A DNA stretch of 5,629 nucleotides from Holosporales bacterium (lineage in GTDB: Bacteria; Pseudomonadota; Alphaproteobacteria; RUG11792): contig JAIRKP010000031.1 of assembly GCA_031260085.1 (NCBI GenBank), forward strand, positions 1-5,629, read 5' to 3'. The notes beneath the pieces were generated by a model. That model saw nothing but the letters and a program-made list of their open reading frames with translations. It made no database searches and was not told where the DNA came from. Shown piece by piece: positions 1 to 5,236 of the stretch. Positions within the stretch are counted from its first letter, which is position 1. Each line of letters opens with the position of its first letter. Made by a program: the position numbers and the translations under genes.

Positions 1-646
1 TAAATGCGATTTGAGATTCTTCAATTTCTGCGCTTATCTTAATTCGGGATCGTGCAATTGTTAATCCTATATTAGAAATTTTTTCTTCAATTATATCAAG
101 CCATTTTTCAATATCTTTATTTATATTTGAAGCAAAGTAAGTTTTTAAAATTTTTAACCTTTCTTTTGTCAATTTTTCATAATTGTGAACAGAATTCATA
201 TGATTTTTTATTGTAACCGAACAAAGCATATCAATAAAATCTCTTCTATAAGATGGAGATTGAAGAAATAATCTATCAGTTTCATAAGTCAGCCATAGAA
301 TGTAATTGTATTTTAAAAATTCACTCAGATCCCTTGTTGGCTTTTCGAAAACTTTGAATACTTTTTTCCATACTGTCCCAGATTTAATATATCCCGAAGA
401 ATAAACAAAATCTTCAGATTGAATAGTAATATTCCAAAAACTATCGTTTGAAGACTTATTTATCATTTCTTCATATTTCGCAGATCTTAATCCCCTTGTT
501 TGGGAAAATAAAGATATCGCTTCTAATATGTTAGTTTTCCCAGATCCGTTTTCTCCAAATAAAATAATGGTATTATAATCTTCAGGGATTGATATATTTT
601 GATAAAAGTAATTTCTAAAATTATTTATTCTTAAATTCTTTATCAT
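1..646 (-). CDS. recF: RecF, DNA replication/repair ATPase (N-terminal part, cut by window edge)
   Basis: RecF is an SMC/Rad50-like ATPase that helps load RecA at single-strand gaps and stalled forks with RecO and RecR. The 215 codons visible start MIKNLRINNFRNY, the typical RecF opening. A Walker A motif GENGSGKT follows at residues 31-38, leading into NILEAI and the RGLR segment at 51-54. Further on are WLTYETDRLF (about 118-127) and RRDFIDMLC (134-142), both characteristic of alphaproteobacterial RecF. No stop is reached; the lid, signature and Walker B regions lie beyond the left edge. The ATG at 646 lies inside the end of pssA (26-nt overlap) with only a weak purine stretch (AAAAAGA) upstream, so translation is probably coupled to pssA. 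An SMC-family paralogue is less likely, because the match runs past the Walker A motif. Confidence 0.9.
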   Translation of the reverse strand, partial: MIKNLRINNFRNYFYQNISIPEDYNTIILFGENGSGKTNILEAISLFSQTRGLRSAKYEEMINKSSNDSFWNITIQSEDFVYSSGYIKSGTVWKKVFKVFEKPTRDLSEFLKYNYILWLTYETDRLFLQSPSYRRDFIDMLCSVTIKNHMNSVHNYEKLTKERLKILKTYFASNINKDIEKWLDIIEEKISNIGLTIARSRIKISAEIEESQIAF

Positions 647-1403
647 TAGATCTTTTTAAAATTTTTTTAGCTTTTCGAGTGCAAAAGAATATCGATACTA
701 AATACACAATTACTGTAATACTAAACACTTTCCAAGTATATGAAAAAATAAGCCCTATGAATAAAATAACTAATATAAGAAATATTGTATATTGTTCTCT
801 TTTTATATGAAACTTTTTAATAGATAAAGTCGGAAGTTTAGATATGCATAATATTCCAGTAATAACGATATTAATAGCGCAAAAATACGGGTTTTTAAAA
901 AAGTCTCCATTAAACGCATTAAACAATATAATAGGGAATAAAGCCAAAATAGCCCCGGCAGGCGCAGGAACTCCTGTGAAAAACTTCCCTGTTAATGGCG
1001 TCTTCACGTTTTCAATATCATGCGTATTGAATCGGGCAAGTCTCAAACACATGCAAACAGCGTAAAATGCAGCAATTATCCACCCCATCCTCCCAAGCTT
1101 AGACAAGCTGTATACATATATCGTAATCGCAGGGCAAACTCCAAATACTGCAAAATCAGACAAAGAGTCTAGTTCCGCGCCAAACCTGCTGCAAGAATTA
1201 AATAGCCTTGCCAAACGCCCATCAGTCGCATCTAAAAACGCAGCAACCACAACAGATATAACCGCAAATTCCCATTTCTCAGTTAAAGTAAATCTTATTT
1301 GCGTCATACCAACCAAAAGCGCCGCAAGAGTAGCTAAATTAGGAATCATATTTTTAAGAGATAAAGATTCAAATATCTTTCTCTTGTATCGATTGTGTTT
1401 CAT
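621..1403 (-). CDS. pssA: CDP-diacylglycerol--serine O-phosphatidyltransferase (phosphatidylserine synthase)
   Basis: The enzyme joins CDP-diacylglycerol and L-serine to give phosphatidylserine, the precursor of phosphatidylethanolamine, in the inner membrane. The CDP-alcohol phosphatidyltransferase signature D-x2-DG-x2-AR-x8-G-x3-D-x3-D is complete: D58, D61-G62, A65-R66, G75, D79 and D83, counted from the ATG at 1403. About seven or eight hydrophobic segments span the 260 residues, and the end is Lys-rich. The frame stays open to a TTG at 1445 (274 aa). I prefer the ATG because an extended -10 at 1449-1454 would start transcription near 1442, inside that TTG codon's neighbourhood, and no Shine-Dalgarno precedes the TTG. 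The ATG itself has only a weak GAG about 12 nt upstream. The 3' end overlaps recF by 26 nt, so the two genes are probably co-transcribed. The usual partner psd is not in the window. Confidence 0.9.
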   Translation of the reverse strand: MKHNRYKRKIFESLSLKNMIPNLATLAALLVGMTQIRFTLTEKWEFAVISVVVAAFLDATDGRLARLFNSCSRFGAELDSLSDFAVFGVCPAITIYVYSLSKLGRMGWIIAAFYAVCMCLRLARFNTHDIENVKTPLTGKFFTGVPAPAGAILALFPIILFNAFNGDFFKNPYFCAINIVITGILCISKLPTLSIKKFHIKREQYTIFLILVILFIGLIFSYTWKVFSITVIVYLVSIFFCTRKAKKILKRSNDKEFKNK

Positions 1404-1448
1404 AATTTTATATTGCTCATGAAAGAGTGAGACCAACTTATTCAAAGT

Positions 1449-1457
1449 ATTATATCA
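1449..1457 (-). promoter_or_regulatory. Extended -10 promoter of pssA-recF
   Basis: On the minus strand this reads TGATATAAT: a perfect TATAAT hexamer (1454-1449) with the TG dinucleotide of an extended -10 one base upstream. At 17-bp spacing the -35 position reads TATTTT, a poor match, so recognition would rest on the extended -10. The predicted start is near 1442, giving a leader of about 39 nt before the ATG at 1403. This is inferred from sequence alone. Confidence 0.55.
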
Positions 1458-1526
1458 CTATGCCGCATACAAAAATAGAAAAATCACATTAAACAAATAT
1501 CAGCCTATGGTCCAAACCTTGGGCCC

Positions 1527-1658
1527 CACGGGGCGCGAGTATGGTATCATAATTATACCATATTCGCGCCTGCAGTCTGTCAAGGATCACTTCGTTCTCC
1601 TCCTTGACAGACTATACTGAGGTTAATTTAATACTCCATGTATGTTGCCAAAGGCTTG
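1527..1658 (+). repeat. Two-hairpin dispersed repeat, copy 1
   Basis: This is one of two near-identical copies in the window; the other is at 4908-5034. Hairpin 1 has arms 1532-1547 and 1555-1570 (GGCGCGAGTATGGTAT and its complement, 16 bp with one G-T wobble, 7-nt loop). Hairpin 2 has perfect 13-bp arms AGTCTGTCAAGGA at 1574-1586 and 1601-1613 around a 14-nt loop. A 28-nt tail (1622-1649) is identical to copy 2. Two short blocks flanking hairpin 2 differ, one of them by a 5-nt indel. No ORF of note lies inside. CCTTGGGC (1517-1524) and GCCAAAGG (1647-1654) could be imperfect terminal inverted repeats (7 of 8), as in a MITE-like element, but copy 2 lacks the left one. Strand is arbitrary. Confidence 0.9.
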
Positions 1659-1667
1659 GATCCCGGG

Positions 1668-1700
1668 GCGGAGTTGAAAATCTATGTTTTTCAACTCCGC
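1668..1700. repeat. 33-bp perfect inverted repeat, 13-bp stem
   Basis: The arms GCGGAGTTGAAAA (1668-1680) and TTTTCAACTCCGC (1688-1700) are perfectly complementary around a 7-nt loop. The palindrome sits directly after repeat copy 1 and has no counterpart beside copy 2, so it looks like a separate element. No U-run follows on either strand, so it is not a standard Rho-independent terminator. It could act as a bidirectional RNA hairpin between the gene at 1764-1979 and pssA, or be a short palindromic repeat. Confidence 0.8.
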
Positions 1701-1763
1701 TAATATTAACTACTCTATTACTACTGGTTTCGGAAGAAGTCGACTAGACACTCCCGTTATTAA

Positions 1764-1979
1764 TTACTTTCTATTTTCCCAAATATATCGTAGCAATAAA
1801 CTATGATATCGCGCCCAGATAGTTTCTCCAACATCGGCTTGGCTGCAGGCTTCTTCATATGTTTTCTTTCTATCTTCGGCTAATCTTTTTGCTAGATAAT
1901 CTATCTGTTTGGGGAGGGTTCCTCCTTCTTCTTCTGCTATATCTGTTACGATTTCGTAAGCTTCATCAGATAATCTCAC
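1764..1979 (-). CDS. Small ribbon-helix-helix-like protein, orphan antitoxin candidate
   Basis: A 71-residue protein from a GTG start; I cannot name the family. The N-terminus VRLSDEAYEIVTDIAEEEG, then LPKQIDYLAKRL, has the strand-helix-helix pattern of ribbon-helix-helix (Arc/MetJ-like) DNA-binding antitoxins. The second half (about residues 36-71) is charged, then aromatic and aliphatic, ending RYIWENRK; in such proteins this part would bind a toxin, but no toxin gene lies on either side. The GTG has no Shine-Dalgarno at a usable distance. A better-placed ATG at 1989 (AAGGA 11 nt upstream) is one base out of frame: removing one G near 1980 would give MTRVRLSDEAYEIV. The gene may therefore be frameshifted and decaying, or start weakly at GTG. 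A TATAAT at 2043-2038 could be its -10. Function is inferred only from the fold pattern. Confidence 0.5.
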   Translation of the reverse strand: MRLSDEAYEIVTDIAEEEGGTLPKQIDYLAKRLAEDRKKTYEEACSQADVGETIWARYHSLLLRYIWENRK

Positions 1980-2145
1980 CGCGTGTCATAATCTTGTACT
2001 TCCTTTGCATATATAACCAAACAGTCAAATTGTTAGCATTATATGATCAGTTTGTACTCTTTTTATTAAATAAAACCCAATCAACTCTTGCAATCCAACC
2101 TCCTTGATATCCTCAGGTAGATACTCTATAATGTTATCAATTTAT

Positions 2146-2526
2146 CTAATTCGATATAATTGCGAATGAGCAAACGTATGGGATTTCATCGCTGACGGAT
2201 ACGCTTATATTAAACTTTTCGTTGTGAAACTTTGCTGCAACTGTTTTGAGAGCCTGTCCTGATAACTCTACAAGTGGTTTGCCGTTTTCATCATGGACGA
2301 TCTCTATATTGTGCCACCGTATACCAGAAACGGTTGAGATAGCTTTAATCACACTCTCTTTTAGAGAATACATCTTTGCTAATGTTTCGATATATAACTT
2401 TCTCTTTCTGGCAAATTTTAATTCGTTTGGAGTGTATATTCTTTCTTCAAACTGTCGGCCATATTTGAGAATTATTCTTTGTATTCGTCTTATGTCTAGT
2501 ATATCGGTTCCTATGCCTATGATCAT
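2146..2526 (-). CDS. acpS: Holo-[acyl-carrier-protein] synthase
   Basis: AcpS transfers the 4'-phosphopantetheine arm from coenzyme A to the conserved serine of apo-ACP, switching on fatty-acid and lipid A synthesis in the cytoplasm. The 126 residues match the family's usual length. The opening MIIGIGTDILDIRRI carries the Mg-binding Asp8. The second signature LAKMYSLKESVIKAIS holds Glu57 in the K-E pair. Further family blocks are RWHNIEIV with the following GKP, and the C-terminal SVSDEIPYVCSFAII. The ATG at 2526 overlaps the gltX stop as ATGA (4 nt) and has no Shine-Dalgarno of its own, so translation is probably coupled to gltX. It is the last recognised gene of the rpoZ-gltX-acpS operon. 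No clear terminator follows the TAG. Confidence 0.93.
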   Translation of the reverse strand: MIIGIGTDILDIRRIQRIILKYGRQFEERIYTPNELKFARKRKLYIETLAKMYSLKESVIKAISTVSGIRWHNIEIVHDENGKPLVELSGQALKTVAAKFHNEKFNISVSVSDEIPYVCSFAIISN

Positions 2527-3914
2527 TTTGCAAATGTCGCAATATAGCGTTGGAGTCTTTTAATCGTTTCCGTTTTGCCCAGGATCTCCATTATTTCAAA
2601 AACACTTGGAGAAACTAACTTGCCACAAAGTGCTCCGCGGATGGATTGAGCTATTTCGACGAGCTTCGTATTTTTTTCTTTAGCTAATACTTTAACTCTA
2701 TCGCATAATGTTTGCTCGTCTATTTGTTGATAATTCTCCACTATCTCGACTATCTCTTTTAATAAATCCAAATGATATGGCGATGCATATTTCTTACAAG
2801 ATTCTTCGAATTCAAGAGGTTCTGAAATATAGATTTCAGCTGCTTGGGCTAGCTCTTTTAGCGTTCGCGCTCGCTCTTTTAAGCTATTCATCCCTTTTAA
2901 TATTCGATTCTTTGAATCTTCCGATATTGATTTGCAAGAAAACTCTTTAATAAGTTCTAATAACGATTCATTGCTTCTTTCGCGGATATAATGGGCGTTA
3001 AGATTTTGCAATTTTGCTATGTCAAATCTTGCAGGAGATTTCCCAACGGAGTTTAAATCAAACCATTTTATTGCGTCACTTTTAGAGATAATTTCATCAT
3101 CTCCATGACTCCATCCTAATCGTAGCAAGTAATTTGATATAGCTTCTGGAAGATAGCCTAATTGCCTATAATCCTGAGCACTTGAGGCGCCGTGACGTTT
3201 GGATAATTTTAGGCCGTCGGGGCCATAAATTAAAGGTATGTGAGCAAATTGCGGTATATCCCAACCGAACGCTTTATATATTTGAATCTGACGGAATGTG
3301 TTGGTTAAATGATCATCCCCTCGTATGACATGAGTTATGCCCATATCATGATCGTCTGCCACGACAGATAGCATATAAGTTGGAGTTCCATCAGACCTCA
3401 GTAAAACCAAATCATCTAATTGAGAGTTTTCAATTTCGACTCTACCTTGAACGATATCATGAACAATTGTACTTCCAGGTATCTCAGATTTTAATCTTAT
3501 AGCTGCGGGTATATTGCTGCGTTTTGCTTTGAAATCCCTGCATTTTCTATCATACTTATAAGATCTTCCTTCTTTTATAGAGAGTTCTTTTTTCGAAGCT
3601 AACTCTTCAGGAGTACAATAGCAAAAATATGCCTTTCCTCGCTCAACAAGTTCTAATGCAAGTTCTTTATGTCTTTCTAGTCTAGAAGATTGTATAACCG
3701 GCTCTTCATCCCAATTTATATTTAACCACTCCAAGATTTCAAAAATAGAATTAATGTTTTCTTTAGTAGAGCGCAATTTATCCGTGTCTTCTATACGCAA
3801 CAGAAATTTACCATTATTATGTCTCGCAAAAAGCCAATTAAAAAGAGCTGTTCGCACAGACCCTATGTGCAAAACGCCAGTCGGGCTTGGCGCAAATCTA
3901 ACTTTAACAGACAC
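2523..3914 (-). CDS. gltX: Glutamyl-tRNA synthetase (class I)
   Basis: GluRS charges tRNA-Glu with glutamate; in many alphaproteobacteria it, or a second copy, also makes Glu-tRNA-Gln for the amidotransferase route. The 463 residues are full length. The class I HIGH motif appears as HIGS (16-19) after RFAPSPTG, LRIEDTD is at 39-45, and the KMSKS loop is KLSKR (236-240). The zinc-site cysteines C98, C100 and C125 are present, but residue 127, His in E. coli, is Asp here, so zinc binding is uncertain. The rest of the catalytic domain (VIRGDDHL, 197-203) and the helical anticodon-binding domain follow. The start is GTG at 3914, supported by GGAG 7 nt upstream inside the end of rpoZ. It lies 2 nt after the rpoZ stop and overlaps acpS by 4 nt. 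Which tRNA it prefers cannot be read from this window. Confidence 0.96.
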   Translation of the reverse strand: MSVKVRFAPSPTGVLHIGSVRTALFNWLFARHNNGKFLLRIEDTDKLRSTKENINSIFEILEWLNINWDEEPVIQSSRLERHKELALELVERGKAYFCYCTPEELASKKELSIKEGRSYKYDRKCRDFKAKRSNIPAAIRLKSEIPGSTIVHDIVQGRVEIENSQLDDLVLLRSDGTPTYMLSVVADDHDMGITHVIRGDDHLTNTFRQIQIYKAFGWDIPQFAHIPLIYGPDGLKLSKRHGASSAQDYRQLGYLPEAISNYLLRLGWSHGDDEIISKSDAIKWFDLNSVGKSPARFDIAKLQNLNAHYIRERSNESLLELIKEFSCKSISEDSKNRILKGMNSLKERARTLKELAQAAEIYISEPLEFEESCKKYASPYHLDLLKEIVEIVENYQQIDEQTLCDRVKVLAKEKNTKLVEIAQSIRGALCGKLVSPSVFEIMEILGKTETIKRLQRYIATFAK

Positions 3915-3916
3915 AA

Positions 3917-4264
3917 TTATTCTCCATAATCGGAGGTGTCTTCTTCATTCGAATAGCTATCAAAATCAGCATCTTCATCTTCAGCAATCGAGCTATCCTC
4001 TTCGAAATCTTCCCTGGAAATGTTATCCATTGGATTTTCGATATCCTCAATGAAGCTTGATTTAGCAAGTTTTCTAAGTCCATCTAATGATATAGTCTCT
4101 TCGGCGATTTCTCTTAATGCTATAATAGTTGGCTTATCATTCTCCCGCATTACAGTTGGCTTGGCACCCCTTTCTAAATCTTTGGCACGTCTTGCCGCCA
4201 TCAACACTAATTCGAATCTGTTCTCCACTTTATAAATACAATCTTCAACTGTCACTCTAGCCAT
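3917..4264 (-). CDS. rpoZ: RNA polymerase omega subunit, with long acidic tail
   Basis: Omega binds the beta-prime subunit, helps RNA polymerase assemble and forms part of a ppGpp site in proteobacteria. The N-terminal 60 residues are diagnostic: [20 protein letters not shown], an arginine-rich helix ([14 protein letters not shown]), then [18 protein letters not shown]. The protein is 115 aa against 91 in E. coli. The extra length is an acidic tail, with 20 Asp or Glu among residues 69-115, probably disordered. The ATG at 4264 has AAAGG about 7 nt upstream. It is the first gene of a minus-strand operon with gltX and acpS; its last codons contain the gltX ribosome binding site. Elsewhere in alphaproteobacteria rpoZ is often near a rel/spoT gene, which is not seen here. 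Confidence 0.95.
   Translation of the reverse strand: MARVTVEDCIYKVENRFELVLMAARRAKDLERGAKPTVMRENDKPTIIALREIAEETISLDGLRKLAKSSFIEDIENPMDNISREDFEEDSSIAEDEDADFDSYSNEEDTSDYGE
3922..3925 (-). promoter_or_regulatory. Ribosome binding site of gltX inside rpoZ
   Basis: GGAG on the minus strand, 7 nt before the GTG at 3914. It lies in the last codons of rpoZ and decides the gltX start; no ATG is available at this distance. Ribosomes ending rpoZ stop 2 nt before the GTG, so reinitiation is also possible. Confidence 0.7.
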
Positions 4265-4298
4265 TTTATGCCTTTCAAAACATTACCTTGATATCGCG

Positions 4299-4307
4299 AT
4301 TGTATCA
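4299..4307 (-). promoter_or_regulatory. Extended -10 promoter of rpoZ-gltX-acpS
   Basis: The minus strand reads TGATACAAT: -10 hexamer TACAAT (4304-4299) with an upstream TG. A start near 4292 would give a leader of about 28 nt before the rpoZ ATG. No -35 hexamer is found at 16-18 bp. The layout is the same as at pssA (TGATATAAT). The palindrome ATCGCGAT (4293-4300) overlaps the -10 and start region and could be an operator, though it is short enough to be chance. Confidence 0.5.
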
Positions 4308-4536
4308 TAAAAATTCAAAATTTTCCTTTATATTTGGCTTAATACACCCCCCTTCCTTTTTGATTACTATAACTATATCATTATTTTAAAAGCTTCAAAA
4401 AAGTCGCAAGAAAAAATATGTAATAGTGTCAATAATGCTCTCATCAGAGCTATGACATAGCGAGTTACTGGATCTGGAGACGCTGTCACATCAAATAAAG
4501 AACATCCTTGAACAAGCAGCAAGAATATCCACAACA

Positions 4537-4899
4537 ATGAATACCTTAACTGAAAATATGTGTACTGCAACGCGGCAAACGGCCGACAAAGCAAATGCTT
4601 TAGCAGCCGGGGCGAAAGAGAAACTCAAGAGCGATGACATGGATCCAAAAAAAATAGCTGATATCATTAATAGCTTTCAGATTCGGTTACAAAAAGCGCG
4701 AAATGATATTAGAAACAACACAAACGAAGAGTACACTAGACTCTTAGAAGCACTCGATAGGCTAAATAAAATGGAGAAGCTATGCGACAGTGCAAGCTTA
4801 GGATATAAAGTCAGAATAGCCGGCGATGCCGATGAAATTGCGGGTACTTTGGAGACAAGAAAATTTCAATGCTCCACGTGGAACATTTTGGTGTTTTAA
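4537..4899 (+). CDS. Unrecognised helical protein, probably N-terminally truncated remnant
   Basis: I do not recognise this 120-residue ORF. It reads like coding sequence: charged, helix-rich, few prolines, with a helix-rich N-terminal half (MNTLTENMCTATRQTADKAN), a DPKK turn near residue 36, then a second helical stretch (IADIINSFQIRLQKARND) continuing to about residue 83. No signal peptide or catalytic motif is visible. The ATG at 4537 has no Shine-Dalgarno. The frame stays open and protein-like upstream to 4456 (including SELLDLETLSHQIKNILEQA) until a TGA at 4453, with no start codon, which suggests the 5' end is lost or broken. The last codons (CSTWNILVF) overlap the parS-like site and look unlike the rest, so the 3' end may also be altered. 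It is divergent from rpoZ. A live gene with a weak start is possible. Confidence 0.4.
   Translation: MNTLTENMCTATRQTADKANALAAGAKEKLKSDDMDPKKIADIINSFQIRLQKARNDIRNNTNEEYTRLLEALDRLNKMEKLCDSASLGYKVRIAGDADEIAGTLETRKFQCSTWNILVF
4870..4885 (+). promoter_or_regulatory. parS: parS-like ParB-binding site
   Basis: TGCTCCACGTGGAACA differs from the widely conserved parS form TGTTCCACGTGGAACA (general consensus TGTTNCACGTGNAACA) at one base, the third. The 14 inner and right-hand positions including the CACGTG core are intact. parS loads ParB, a CTP-dependent clamp, for chromosome segregation with ParA, and chromosomal sites cluster near the origin. It lies at the 3' end of the ORF at 4537-4899 and 22 bp before repeat copy 2. 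It is the only such site in the window. Confidence 0.7.
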
Positions 4900-4907
4900 A
4901 GATACTT

Positions 4908-5034
4908 CACGGGGCGCGAGTATGGTATAATTATTATACCATACTCGCGCCAATAGTCTGTCAAGGATCACTTCGTTCTCCTCCTTGACAGACGTACGTT
5001 AATTTAATACTCCATGTATGTTGCCCAAGGCCTG
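4908..5034 (+). repeat. Two-hairpin dispersed repeat, copy 2
   Basis: This is the second copy of the element at 1527-1658, in the same orientation. Hairpin 1 is here a perfect 39-bp palindrome: 19-bp arms 4913-4931 and 4933-4951 around a single base. Hairpin 2 has 12-bp arms GTCTGTCAAGGA at 4956-4967 and 4982-4993 around the same 14-nt loop as copy 1. The 39-nt block 4955-4993 and the 28-nt tail 4998-5025 are identical to copy 1; the spacer between them is 4 nt rather than 9. It follows the ORF ending at 4899 by 8 nt, so a plus-strand transcript would run into strong hairpins, though no U-run is present for intrinsic termination. Confidence 0.9.
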
Positions 5035-5043
5035 AGCCAGGGG

Positions 5044-5236
5044 ATGCGATTATCCGAAGAAACTTCGGGCATATCTTTGATTATGGAGAGTTATTAAAGA
5101 GATCATTGTTTTGTCCAAAATGCATAATATTTGCGGTGGGCATAACTCGTAATCAGTTTCTTGCCGCTCGAATGCTTAGGCCCACCTTAAGTATAGTTCG
5201 GAATTCTGATTCAAAATTACCGGAGGTAAAAAAATA
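5044..5236. other. Gene-free spacer downstream of pheS
   Basis: About 190 bases between repeat copy 2 and the pheS stop. A small hairpin CCGAAG-AAA-CTTCGG (5054-5068) and a 7-bp inverted repeat GGTGGGC/GCCCACC (5135-5141, 5180-5186) with a 38-nt gap are present. Neither has a following U-run. No pheT, tRNA or convincing ORF is found, although a plus-strand frame stays open for 65 codons to the TAA at 5238-5240 without a supported start. Confidence 0.6.

Noticed and set aside
1075..1083. TTATCCACC-like DnaA box
   Set aside because: Single imperfect match inside the pssA coding region with no neighbouring boxes.
4435..4455. TGA at 4453 read as tryptophan (recoded UGA) joining ATG 4435 to the downstream frame
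   Set aside because: gltX ends with TGA in a normal ATGA overlap and tryptophans in the recognised genes use TGG, so the standard code applies.
4373..4594. Minus-strand 73-aa frame with a hydrophobic stretch and LVQGC resembling a lipobox
   Set aside because: It is antisense to the more protein-like plus-strand frame, the hydrophobic run sits after an unlikely aromatic N-terminus, and no ribosome binding site precedes it.
5054..5068. Hairpin CCGAAG-AAA-CTTCGG as a terminator
   Set aside because: Six-bp stem without a U-run on either strand and more than 160 nt from the pheS stop.
5216..5228. TTACC-GGA-GGTAA as a pheS terminator, or GGAGG as a plus-strand ribosome binding site
   Set aside because: The stem is only 5 bp, and no start codon follows GGAGG at a usable distance.
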